The notes beneath the pieces are model-generated. The model had not been told where the DNA came from and ran no database searches. It was given only the letters and a program-made list of their open reading frames with translations. Source: Syngnathus acus (Eukaryota; Chordata; Actinopteri; Syngnathiformes; Syngnathidae). From it: 64,000 nt of DNA. Below, piece by piece: positions 51,203-61,000 of the stretch. The DNA is taken from NCBI RefSeq assembly GCF_901709675.1, contig NC_051088.1, positions 25,083,193 through 25,147,192 on the forward strand. Direction: 5' to 3'. Made by a program: the position numbers and the translations under genes. The stretch's first letter is position 1. Every line of letters begins with the position of its first letter.

Positions 51203-52223
51203 ATGGCATTCACTCTTGGCTCATTGTTCCTCCTTTGCGGGATCAGCGGACTGCTGACTGGAGTCGTGAGTCCAAATCGTACCTACTGACTTCAATCGGT
51301 GTACATATTTATTATTGTGTTATCGTTTCTGTGATTTTAAAAGCATCTTTTTTCTTCCCGACAATGGTTTTAGAGTACCGCTCCTGTGAAAGGTTGGTAG
51401 CTCGGCCTCAAAGACGCTTTCGCGAATACCTTTGAATCGTCAGCAATTGACATTAAGTTCAATTGACATCTTTTTTTTTTTTTCCTCCTCCCAAAAAAAT
51501 AAACAATTGCGCTGCAGCCTTTTACTGTCCAAATGACTGGATACTGTTGAAGAGTTCCTGTTACATCTACCAAGAACAGATCAGAACTTTTGCAGATGCT
51601 GAGGTATTTGCATTTTTGTTTTTGTTTACACAATTACAAGAATTGTTTTTTCATGGCAGCAAACTTTGTTCCAAAGTCCAAATATATTGAAATTCTATTT
51701 CTACTCTTTGTTTGTTTTTTTCCTCTTCAGAGCGTCTGCAACATTCTTGGTGGGAATCTGGTCTCCATTCAAGATGGTCTGGAAAATGCGTTTGTTCTTG
51801 AACTGATTCGGGCGGCTGGTGATGCCGACGAAGCTTGGATAGGTTACACTGATGCAATTATGGTAAAATATTCAAAAATCTGTTTCACTTGTGTTCTGTA
51901 GAGATTTGCCACAAACAAAAGCGTCCTCCAATGTGAGTCTTTTCAAAGGAAATTTGATTTGGTCTTCTAGGAAGACGATTTCATATGGACTGATGGCTCG
52001 GATAATTCCTTCGAAAACTTTGCTGATGGAGAGCCCGATGACGACGGTGACTGTGTAGTAATGGAAACAGATGGTAAGTAACAACATTTGAGGTTTGCTA
52101 AGAAGAATTGAATGCAGTCATACTTACAATTTTTTTTTTTTTTTTACAGATGGAGAGTGGGACGATATGGATTGCACAGATACCTTCTCGTACGTTTGCA
52201 TCATGGATGCGTCTCATCACTAA
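51203..52223 (+). CDS. Secreted C-type lectin, diverged copy 3
   Basis: 158 aa from coding exons 51203-51265, 51374-51392, 51518-51603, 51731-51862, 51971-52073, 52150-52223, in phase. The signal peptide is identical to copies 1 and 2, but the domain has changed. The sugar site reads EPD and WDD instead of EPN and WND. The extra cysteine (KSSCY replaces DCFCY) and the NRT glycosylation site are gone. The acidic residue count is higher. The third exon is 9 nt shorter because its acceptor has moved. Ca2+-dependent mannose binding is therefore doubtful; it may bind another ligand or serve as a structural C-type domain. Promoter and reading frame are intact, so it is probably expressed. Confidence 0.88.
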
Positions 52224-52342
52224 ATTTCTTCGCCTAAAATTACTCCGCTTTAGTGTCGCCTTGATATTTTTAGGTTAACTTTCAACTTTTCTTCTCATCT
52301 TCTTTCATGCGTATTTGCTATTGTGGGAACAAACATTCAATG

Positions 52343-52348
52343 CATAAA
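52343..52348 (+). terminator. Weakened polyadenylation signal of lectin 3
   Basis: CATAAA stands where copies 1 and 2 have AATAAA. It is a known weaker variant. Confidence 0.45.
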
Positions 52349-52550
52349 GAACTGTCAGCATTCAAATGTGTGTCTGTCTTTTTTTCCAACTTGGTAACAG
52401 AAACTTATAGAGAGCTGGAAATCAAATAGAAGTTTGGGATTACAACTTTTATGCCTTGGAGTTTATATATTGATGTGTTAAACAACAACTTTAAAAAATA
52501 AAAAAATAAAAAAAGTCTTACAGCCACTAGACACGTCAACGAAGGCAAAG

Positions 52551-53029
52551 CGTCACGAACGGAGTGTAGAAATGGAGCAGGGCGACCAAGTGCAGCTTGG
52601 ACCAGCTTGGTTTATTGAAGCAAACTCAAAGGACTCGGCAAACTGACGTGGCTAAAACAACAAACTAACAGGACTAACCGACCAAAACGTGAAACAAAAG
52701 ACAGGAACCAAACAAACCGCATGACAGTGAGCCATGCATTGTCCACATCTTATGCAATGCTCCGACGGCGAGTGACACACAAACAGAACTTAAATACAAC
52801 ACAGGTAACGAGAGGCAGGTGCGTGTGATTGCACTGATCATGGGGAGGGAGGAAGGGAGGTGGGGAGGGAGGAAGGGAGGGAGGGAGGGAGGGGCGAGCA
52901 CACAGACACACTGACAAACTATGGACATGATCAGGGACACATAGCAAAAGGGGGGACGAGACATGACAGAACCCGAACAGAAACCATGGCGACCTGAACA
53001 CCTAACAAAACTGGGGACGAGACATGACA
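52551..53029 (-). mobile_element. Solo LTR with target duplication CAAAG
   Basis: Same family as 20301. Flanked by CAAAG at 52546-52550 and 53030-53034. The empty site GGCAAAGCACGAG is visible at 47748. It is longer than its relatives, because of a GGGA/GGGAGGAA expansion near 52845-52895 and a repeated terminal segment (GGGGACGAGACATGACA occurs twice, ending about 52969 and 53029). The first plus-strand base is C rather than T. Confidence 0.9.
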
Positions 53030-53110
53030 CAAAGCACGATTGTTCGGACAATGATCAAGGTCAGAGTCTCAAGACCACAAGACATTTGGAGCAATTAAAG
53101 TCAGAGATTT

Positions 53111-53461
53111 TGTCACGAACGGAGAGGAATGGAGCGGGGCGACCAAATGCAGCTTGGACCAGGGTTTATTGCAGGAACTCAAAAGACAAACCCGGCAAAC
53201 TGACGTGACTAAACAACGAAACCAATAGGACTGATCGCCAAAACGTGAAACAAAAGACAGGAACCAAACCACCTCATGACAGTGCCACGTGCATTGTCCG
53301 CACATCTCAAGCAATGCTCCGACGGCGAGTGACACGCAAACAGAACTTAAATACGACACAGGTAATGAGAGGCAGGTGCGTGTGATCACACCAATCAAGG
53401 GCACACAGGAAGAGAGGGAGGGGCGAGCACACAGACACAGAACTGGGGACGAGACATGACA
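53111..53461 (-). mobile_element. Solo LTR with target duplication GATTT
   Basis: TGTCACGAAC...GAGACATGACA is flanked by GATTT at 53106-53110 and 53462-53466. It has a TATTTAAG TATA position and AATAAACCCTGG on the minus strand. The matching empty site AGAGATTTAGAG lies at 47819 in the 3' flank of lectin 2. Confidence 0.92.
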
Positions 53462-53977
53462 GATTTGTGGCCATGAGATGGTCCGAGTCCAAGTAAGCAT
53501 GAGACAATAACAAGTTAACAAAGAAAACCTGCAGGAGAATTTTGAATGACATGGCAGAATGTGCTTTTTATTTTTGTCTTCTTTCTTGAATGCAGTTCTG
53601 CTTCAATAAAGTAGAAGTTCTGCTAGTGTTTGAATGACTTTTGAACACTAGAAGAAAGGACAAACGTCCCCGTTGACTCCATTCCCCCAAATGGAAAGAG
53701 AGTTTTGCTGCCATCATGTGTCTGCGATGTGGTCGTCTTTGACCATGCAGCTGGTTCCGTGCGTGTCTGACAAACATTTCTGCTTCGACCACACAGGGGC
53801 GGCATCCAGATTGCACACACGTGCCTGCCTACACTCATGCTACATTGATACGCATATGTCTCGGTGTGGATTGATCAATGTATACGTACTATATTGAGCA
53901 ATACACACCGAGAGTGGTGTTGTCATGGTTACGGTCAAGCGACACCAAAATGCGTACATAGAGTCTATGTGTGTACA

Positions 53978-54015
53978 GCCTGCCTGCCTGCGTGGCTGCC
54001 TGCCTGCCTGCCTGG

Positions 54016-54058
<43 letters not shown>

Positions 54059-54100
54059 GCTGCCTGCCTGCCTGCCTGCCTGCCTGTCTGTCTGTATGTA
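53978..54100. repeat. CCTG tetranucleotide microsatellite
   Basis: About 28 TGCC units with occasional GGCTGCC interruptions and a TCTG/TATG tail. CCTG arrays of this kind form hairpins and expand readily. Confidence 0.95.
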
Positions 54101-54379
54101 TGTAGGTCTATGTAAAGAAGAAAAAAGGAAGTGTCAAGGAGATGAAGTGAAAGCTTGCAGGGTGAAGAAAAAAAGAGTGAAGGTATATAGAAAGACCACT
54201 CACTCCGCTGACACTTCAATTTGGTAGGACTGCCACTTTAAACCTTTAATAATAATAATAATAATCCCCGTGGGGACAATCGGTATAGAAAATGGATGAA
54301 TAATTATAATAAATAATAATAATAATCCGAATAATGATAGTAGTACAACTACTGTTATTATTATCATTATTTTCACTAT

Positions 54380-54526
54380 CATCATTAGCATCGTCGATGA
54401 GGCTTCTCTAGCTCTTCTGCAGATGCCGCAGCATCTGCCCGCGAGAGAGTGAAACCTCTTCCACCGCGAGCGAAAGGATCTTGGGTCCGTCCGCATGCAG
54501 CAGCAGCCAGCCAGCCAGCCACCCAC

Positions 54527-54573
<47 letters not shown>

Positions 54574-54586
54574 TCCATCCATCCAT

Positions 54587-54620
<34 letters not shown>

Positions 54621-54760
54621 TGTGTGAGCGAGCTGATGAGGGTGATGATGATGGCCGTCGACTTCTTTTTCCACTTCTTCTTCATCATCATGGAGGTGGA
54701 CACACCGCAGAGGAGCGCCGCAGCCACGCTGCTGAGATGAATCATCTTCATCATCACCAG
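54380..54760. repeat. CCAG microsatellite and flanking unique sequence
   Basis: (CCAG)n with CCAT and CCAC interruptions covers about 54504-54620. The plus-strand flank ends at ATCATCACCA then GTGAGT (54758/54759), a possible splice donor. This could be an untranslated iqsec2 leader exon, but it has no independent support. Confidence 0.6.
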
Positions 54761-54764
54761 TGAG

Positions 54765-55845
54765 TCTTTCTCCCACACACGCGCGCGCACGCACACACAC
54801 GCTTACACAAGATGTCATCCAGCATGCACACACACACACACTTGCAAATGATGATGTATACACCTCTACATTTATTTGCAGACATTTTAGGATTCATTTC
54901 AAATTGCAATGCGTCGGAATTCCTAATGATATGCCGTTCCAATAATCTATTATTATTATTAATTATTATTATTATATTCATGTGGCCTCGGTTGGCTGCA
55001 GATGTGTTATCCCAGAGAACTGCAGTCAGTGTGCGCATTATACTGTCAAAAGTATTGAGACAGACTCCATCAGGTTGCCATCTTGCTATTTATTAGCATA
55101 TAGTCACGGCATAGCATTTCTGCAGTTTTCTTCAGAAATAGTTTCTCAATACAGAGCTAAAGATATGAAAGCCTTATCCATCAGCCTTTGCACATTTGTT
55201 TCTATCTTGTTATACTCTGTTAGCATTTCAATGTTTGCATGTTAGCGCTTCGACAACATCTGCAGCAATAACAAAGGATTTGACAGAACCCATGCAATAA
55301 AACATTCACAATAACACTACCCGAGTGGGATGTGAGGAGACAACCACGTACTTCCACCCTGGCGACGGAAATTGATTCAAGTCACCATAGATTAACTGGC
55401 ATGTTGAAGGCCTGTTAGGATAGAGGAGGTCAACATTTTCAATCATTTATATTTCCATTTTTTGTGGGTGTGTAGAAATTTGTTTGCATTAGTTTTAAAG
55501 AGAATGTGGGAGAAGTGAAATCTGTTCGTATTATGAGTGCTTGTGGCACATGCATGGGCCTGCTTGAGTATATGAATGAATACAGGTGAGTTGTAGAGCT
55601 CATTTCCTTTTGAGCTGGATTTATTGATTATTTGTATTTAATCTTGAAAACCCAAAACATTTGAGTAGGAAATGATTTGATTTTCATGTGCAATACATTC
55701 GAATTGAATCCTTTTTAGGTACTTTTTGATTGCCCTATATCAAAGCACACTGTTAATGACTTTTAAAGTCTGCTTTATGTTACAATTGCTTATATGTTTA
55801 AGAAGAAAACAACGAACATTGTTTCTAAGTGGCCAAAACAATTGT
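54765..55845. other. Intergenic sequence, no gene recognised
   Basis: CA-rich runs at 54775-54845 and AT-rich sequence after. TACTGTCAAAAGTATTGAGA near 55040 resembles the edge of a Tc1-type element. No coding exon found. Confidence 0.35.
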
Positions 55846-55849
55846 CAGG

Positions 55850-56530
55850 CAATTCACTTGGAGCGCCACCTATCAGCGTGTTTTCACGCGGACAGATAGT
55901 TGTGTGGAAGGGCGTATTTACGTCAGCGTGTATCATATCGATCACAGGTTCGCGCGTGCGCAACGCGCACTCCTTAGCCTCGCGAGCGCGCGCGTGCGTC
56001 CTCGTGTACTTCCCAGCTGGCATTCTGTCTGGAGTCAGCACCTCCTCCTCCTCCTCTTTCTCTGCCTCCTCTTCATCAGCGCGCTGGAGGAGGAAGAAGA
56101 GGGAAGCTTTTTTTGTCAGCACTGCAGCAGCGGCGCAGAGGAATTAAGGTGATGAGTGAGTGAGTGACGAAGCGGAGCAGACTTGAAGAGCATCAGGAAG
56201 CAAGCGGCGGCGGCATGTGAGCATCAGCCCTAATTCTCATCATCATCATCATCGTCGTCGTGTTTGTCGTCAAAGCTGTCCCATTCTTGCGTCCTTTCTC
56301 ATCGTGACCGCGTGCCTCACCGATGCGCCGATGCGTGCGTGCGTGAGCGCGCGCGGATTCACTGCCGTGTCGTGTGTACTAGAGCATGCGACATTTTGCT
56401 GTTGCTACACGACCGCGCGCGCGTGCATGCGTGCTGAAGGCGTAAATGAGGCCGCGTGAGAAGTGGTGTATCCGCCTACACGCACGCGCGTGCACGTCGA
56501 GAAGAACACGCTGTCCGCGGAGATAAGATC
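55850..56530 (+). promoter_or_regulatory. CpG-rich block upstream of iqsec2
   Basis: It has many CG dinucleotides (GCGCGTGCGCAACGCGC, GCGAGCGCGCGCGTGCG) and a CTCCTCCTCC run. A possible leader exon ends at GAGGAATTAAG then GTGATGAG near 56149. It lies about 2 kb upstream of the iqsec2 start on the same strand. CpG-island promoter is a reasonable reading, but the strand and target gene are inferred. Confidence 0.45.
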
Positions 56531-56699
56531 GCCAATAAAGAACATCCACCAAAAAAATAGATATCACTCACTTGTCCGACTGGAGACAAGTGTGTAAAGA
56601 GGAAGTAGGCTTGCCTCGGGGACTACTAATCGTGAGCTACCAAATGGCAAAATGGTTGACCAAGTAGGTTTGAGGTTGACTGGAGCAGATGACAGCTTG

Positions 56700-56701
56700 T
56701 G

Positions 56702-56763
<62 letters not shown>

Positions 56764-56802
56764 TGCCTGCCTGCCTGCCTGCCTGCCCGCCTGCCTGCCT
56801 GC
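56700..56802. repeat. Second CCTG microsatellite
   Basis: About 25 units with three regularly spaced CTTCTTGCCTG interruptions, which form a higher-order 12-bp unit (about 56730-56762). Confidence 0.95.
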
Positions 56803-56809
56803 GAGGTGA

Positions 56810-58096
56810 GGTGGGTTTCGTCACTGCGCTGCGCTGCGCTGTCCTGACACCACTCTCGCCAAATGACTCGCAATTGGGCGAACATATCTGTTGTATTGAC
56901 AGTGATGGGTCAGACAAGAAAAATGGCAAAGGCTGAGAAAAACAATCCTCTGGTAATTCGACAACCTCGAGTCATTAGAAGAGGGACTTTTTTTGGTTTT
57001 ATCCTCCCTCAGGTAGCCGATTATTTGCCGTGCATAAATTGTTCGCGCTATTCATGACGATAACACGCCGCCAGCGCGGTGAGAAGGCCAACATCAAAAT
57101 AAAATCTTCGCAAATAACACATGGACACCATTGCCTTGGAAACTGGAAAGTGAACCCTCACCACCACCAGCGGTTGACTTGACTCGTTCTCCGGACTGGA
57201 GAAGCTCGCTAGTCGGAGCCCAGCTTGCGTTGCCGTCGCAAATGTGCTCGGTCCCAAACTCACTCACGCTGCAGCTCTACTGTGATGTTTGTGATGATTC
57301 CCACAGTCCTCATCTTTTCATGTTCTTCACTTGTCTTTCATGGAACGGACGCGTGTCAAGAAGGATCCGGAAGGAAATCGCGGACACGACGACGGATGAC
57401 CTTCCACCTGCAGCAACTTTGGGATGAGGTGCTCCTGGTGAACTCGGCTTTCTCCTGGTTTCAGCTTCCCAGCAGAGCAACATAAGAAAAGTGTGTCCAT
57501 GTGAGGAGATGATGGATTGAATGGGCTCGTTCCCCAGCGGTTGCTTGCCAACTGAAGGAGTTCCCCATGCGGGAAGCGGCCGTCTTGTTTTTCTTTTCTT
57601 TTGTGTTGTTTTCTTTTGACCACGTGAATGGGACACTGGGACAATGACATGTCATTTTGACATGTTGAAAGATGGCCCTTCGGAAACCTTCCTGCTGGTG
57701 TTGACAGAGCAGATACAAGTAACTCGTTGAATGGACCTCGGCTAGGAGTCAACTTCTTCACTGCTTGATCTTTCTCCCCCATCATGGTTTTTAAGTATTT
57801 CTCCGTCGCGTTTGTGAAGGCCGCCGGAGAATCCTGACTGAAGTGGAAATGCTCCGCGAGTCCGCCGAGCCTTGCGACCAGCGCCAGAGAGTGCCGGATC
57901 CATCTTGATCTTCGTATCAGACCTTGAAGAAGAACCAGTTCTCTCCCCCCCACTTGCTGCCAGTGGGGGGGAGGGCGGGGCTCAGTTAGCTGCTAGTCGT
58001 GTAGTTGTTTTGTTTTTTTCTCAATGTTTTTTTAACCTTCCTCGTTGGTAGGCTTGTAGGTTAAGTCTTTATTTGACATCAAGTTGGCTGTTAGCT
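56810..58096 (+). other. 5' flank and probable leader of iqsec2
   Basis: Unique sequence, no coding exon. A GGGCGGGGC Sp1-type box lies near 57973, about 120 bp before the iqsec2 ATG, so a proximal start site or a leader exon continuous with the coding exon is possible. Confidence 0.35.
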
Positions 58097-61000
58097 ATGG
58101 ATGCTAATCAAGGCCCGGGCCAAGGCAGCCCGGAAAGTCCGAATCGGGCAGTGGAGTACCTCCTGGAACTCAACAACATCATCGAAAGCCAGCAGAAGCT
58201 TCTGGAAACGCAGAGGCGGCGCATTGACGAACTGGAGGTCCAGCTAGACCGCCTCAGCCAAGAGAACAAAGACCTACGCTTGGACCGCCAGCCGGCCGCA
58301 CCGCCTCCGGCCGCACCTCCTCCGGAGCCTCGTCTTCCTCCTCCTCCTCCGCCACCGCCTCCCACTCTCTTCTCCTCCGTTCCCACCAAGAACCACCACC
58401 ACCACCACCATCACCACCACCCCCACACCAAGGCTCCCACCTCCATCCCACTGAATGCCAGCCACAACCACCAGCACCACCACTACAACAGCACGTCGAC
58501 GGTCCACGTCGCTGCCTCGGGCTCCGGCTCGCAGGTCCCCGCACCGGCTCCGCCCCCGCCGCCTCCTCCCATTCCCCCACGGGAGCAGCCTCGGGGGCAC
58601 AGCCGCCTGAGCCGGACGGCGTCTACCAGCACTGGAACCAACACCAATTTTGTGGAGAAGGAGAAGGAGCGCCTGGAGCGCCTTCACAAGAGTAACGCCG
58701 CCAACAACCACCACGCCCACACGCTGCACCACCACAAAGCGTAAGTTACCGCTTCACTTTTCCAAAAGATGAGTTCAAAAAATGTTGTTGTTTTTTTTTG
58801 CACAACTCAAAACAAGTCACCGGTGTAAGAATGATGACGTGCTTTCCACAAAATACAACAAGGGAACAAGAGTTACAGCACATTTCATGACTCTAGTTTT
58901 CCATCTAGCCATTTCATGTTTTTGTTGTTTTCCCCAAAAGCACTTATCCTCATTGGGGTTGTGGTTGAACTGGACCCTACCCTACCCTGGACTGGTTGCA
59001 GGTCAATGGTCGGGTAGATCAACCAGCATTGACACTCGCATTCACCCCTATGAACAAATCTTGAAAAAAGATACCTCGGCCTCACAAGATTTTTTTAGCG
59101 CAGCCTAGTCTCATCTTGACATTCTACAAAGATTGAATTTTGTCACTCTTTACAGAACTCCAACTAAATTCTTCAGAGATTTGCTTGCTCTTGGCAGGGT
59201 TACAATGATGGCATTTTGTTAGAGCGCATCTATTGGTTGTGTCAAATCTCAGCAGAGAGTGAAAGACACCTTTGGTAGTGCCAAGAATAGGAAAAGAACT
59301 TGCTGAGATGGACCACTTTGCAGTCAACGAGTGAAATGACGGGAGATCACTGTGCCTGACGCCGCTAAAATTCGAAAAGACAGATGTCAAACTCCAGTGC
59401 TCCATGGCCGCCATCTGCATGTTTGTGATGTTTCCTTCCTCCAACTCAAATGTTCAGGCTTAGCGTGTATCACCACCAAAAGGTATATACGTATGCTGCA
59501 ATTTTGTGTAAAGTATCGATCGGCCTGTTTGGTTGAACACACTTGTTGTATGAATGAAAACGTCATTACAGTCTCGAAAGCTGTCGCTAACACTTCAACG
59601 TACATCTTTGACGCCTGTTTCGGTACTTTGACACTTATGCTAGGCTTTAGCCACATCTCGGAATGTTTGCGAACAATTCCAAAAAGCGCAAATCACGGAA
59701 CTATAGATGACTGTCGGACACGATGCCGCATGTCCGAGTGCAGTCGTCACCGCTAGCTGAGTTGCCTGGCAACACGATCTTTCCGAGCACCCTACCAGCA
59801 AGTAAACGTTGTCCCGTGCGAATCACCGGCGCCTCCTCTCTCGTAGCGTCTGACACGAAGCACCGGTTGCGGCGCTTGCTGTTGCTAGGCAACTGCGGAC
59901 AACCTGTGCTGGTCAACGTGCGCTAAGCGTGCGCTAAGCGCTAAGCGTGCGCTAAGCGCTAAGCGTGCGCTGAGCGGCGCTTGCTAATGCCGGCCGACAA
60001 GCGTGGCTGGCGGCTGAAAAGCGGCCGTGACTCATTCAGATGACTTCTTTGTCATCCTCCTCTGCGGCGAACACGAAGAAAGCTCCTGTTTGCCGTCAAG
60101 CTTCCGGTCCTCTTTTTTTTCTTGAGGTCACGTGCTGTGTATTTGCTTGAACTTTCATGTGCGCACATGAGAGCCCAGTGGCCCATGTGTAATGCAATAG
60201 CTGAAGTGCGGCCAATCACAGCACGCTCACAACGAGCAGCAGTAAACAATTGTTCAGAAAAGAGGCTTTCAGCTCTTTCTCCCAGCTTCCAATTGAAGTT
60301 GACCCAAACTTAACAAATGGACCTTCAAGTCTACTAGCTTGAAGTCTACTAGCTTCATACATAGTGGGAAATAATCGAGATGAGCTGACTTTTGCGAGGT
60401 TATAACTTTTAAGCAACCGATATGTGTTCAGACCGTTTCTTTACAGTTGGAAAAGAGAATAAACCACCTTCAATTGTTTCATTTTAAATCCTGGTATCAC
60501 TCAAGGTTTGCCGTGTGACTAACAAACAGAATATAAATAAAACCAAATAGAGTGCCTAAAAAGACGAAGTGATTTTAGATGATCAAGAAAACGGTGCAAA
60601 ATGTCTAGCGAATCCCGTATGACCTATTTTTGTTGTCATCATTATTTTTGTCCAAACAAATTGACCTTTAGTTGTACCAGACATCAAATTGAACAAACAA
60701 GGGCAGTCTAATACCAAGTAATAATTTTTCAAAAATGGTTTCTTTAATCAGAGATGCAAGTCCATTTTTGATTTTTTTTCCCTCTAGCTAGCACAACAGG
60801 TTTATTATTACGATTATGATTATTAGGATGATGTTGGGTCACTGGCGAGTCTTTTGTTGGCAACTTCTGCCTGGCTGGGCATTTGAGTTTTTGCATGGCC
60901 CAGCTGCTTTCCTCAACTCGCGCAAGCCAAGGTCTGCGTGGGCAAACAAGTGAGCACCCGAGACAATGAAAGCATTTTTGTGGCGCATGGGCACATCGGC

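Larger units (their letters stand above)
48160..52400. repeat. Divergent third unit of the lectin duplication
   Basis: CACCTGGAAGTCAACAGCAG at about 48163 matches 39783 in unit 1. CAATCACACGCTGGAGGCAA at 49893 matches the pdzd4 promoter region. The lectin promoter and gene follow at 51050-52223. Order is preserved, but the unit has diverged, acquired a MITE and SINE-like tails, and lacks any pdzd4 first coding exon. Confidence 0.75.

Noticed and set aside
54200-54863. Long frames with [12 protein letters not shown] or [11 protein letters not shown] repeats
   Set aside because: Produced by the CCAG/CTGG microsatellite in different frames.
53978-56802. CRISPR-like regularly interrupted repeats
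   Set aside because: Units are 4 bp microsatellites in a eukaryotic genome. No spacers or cas genes are present.
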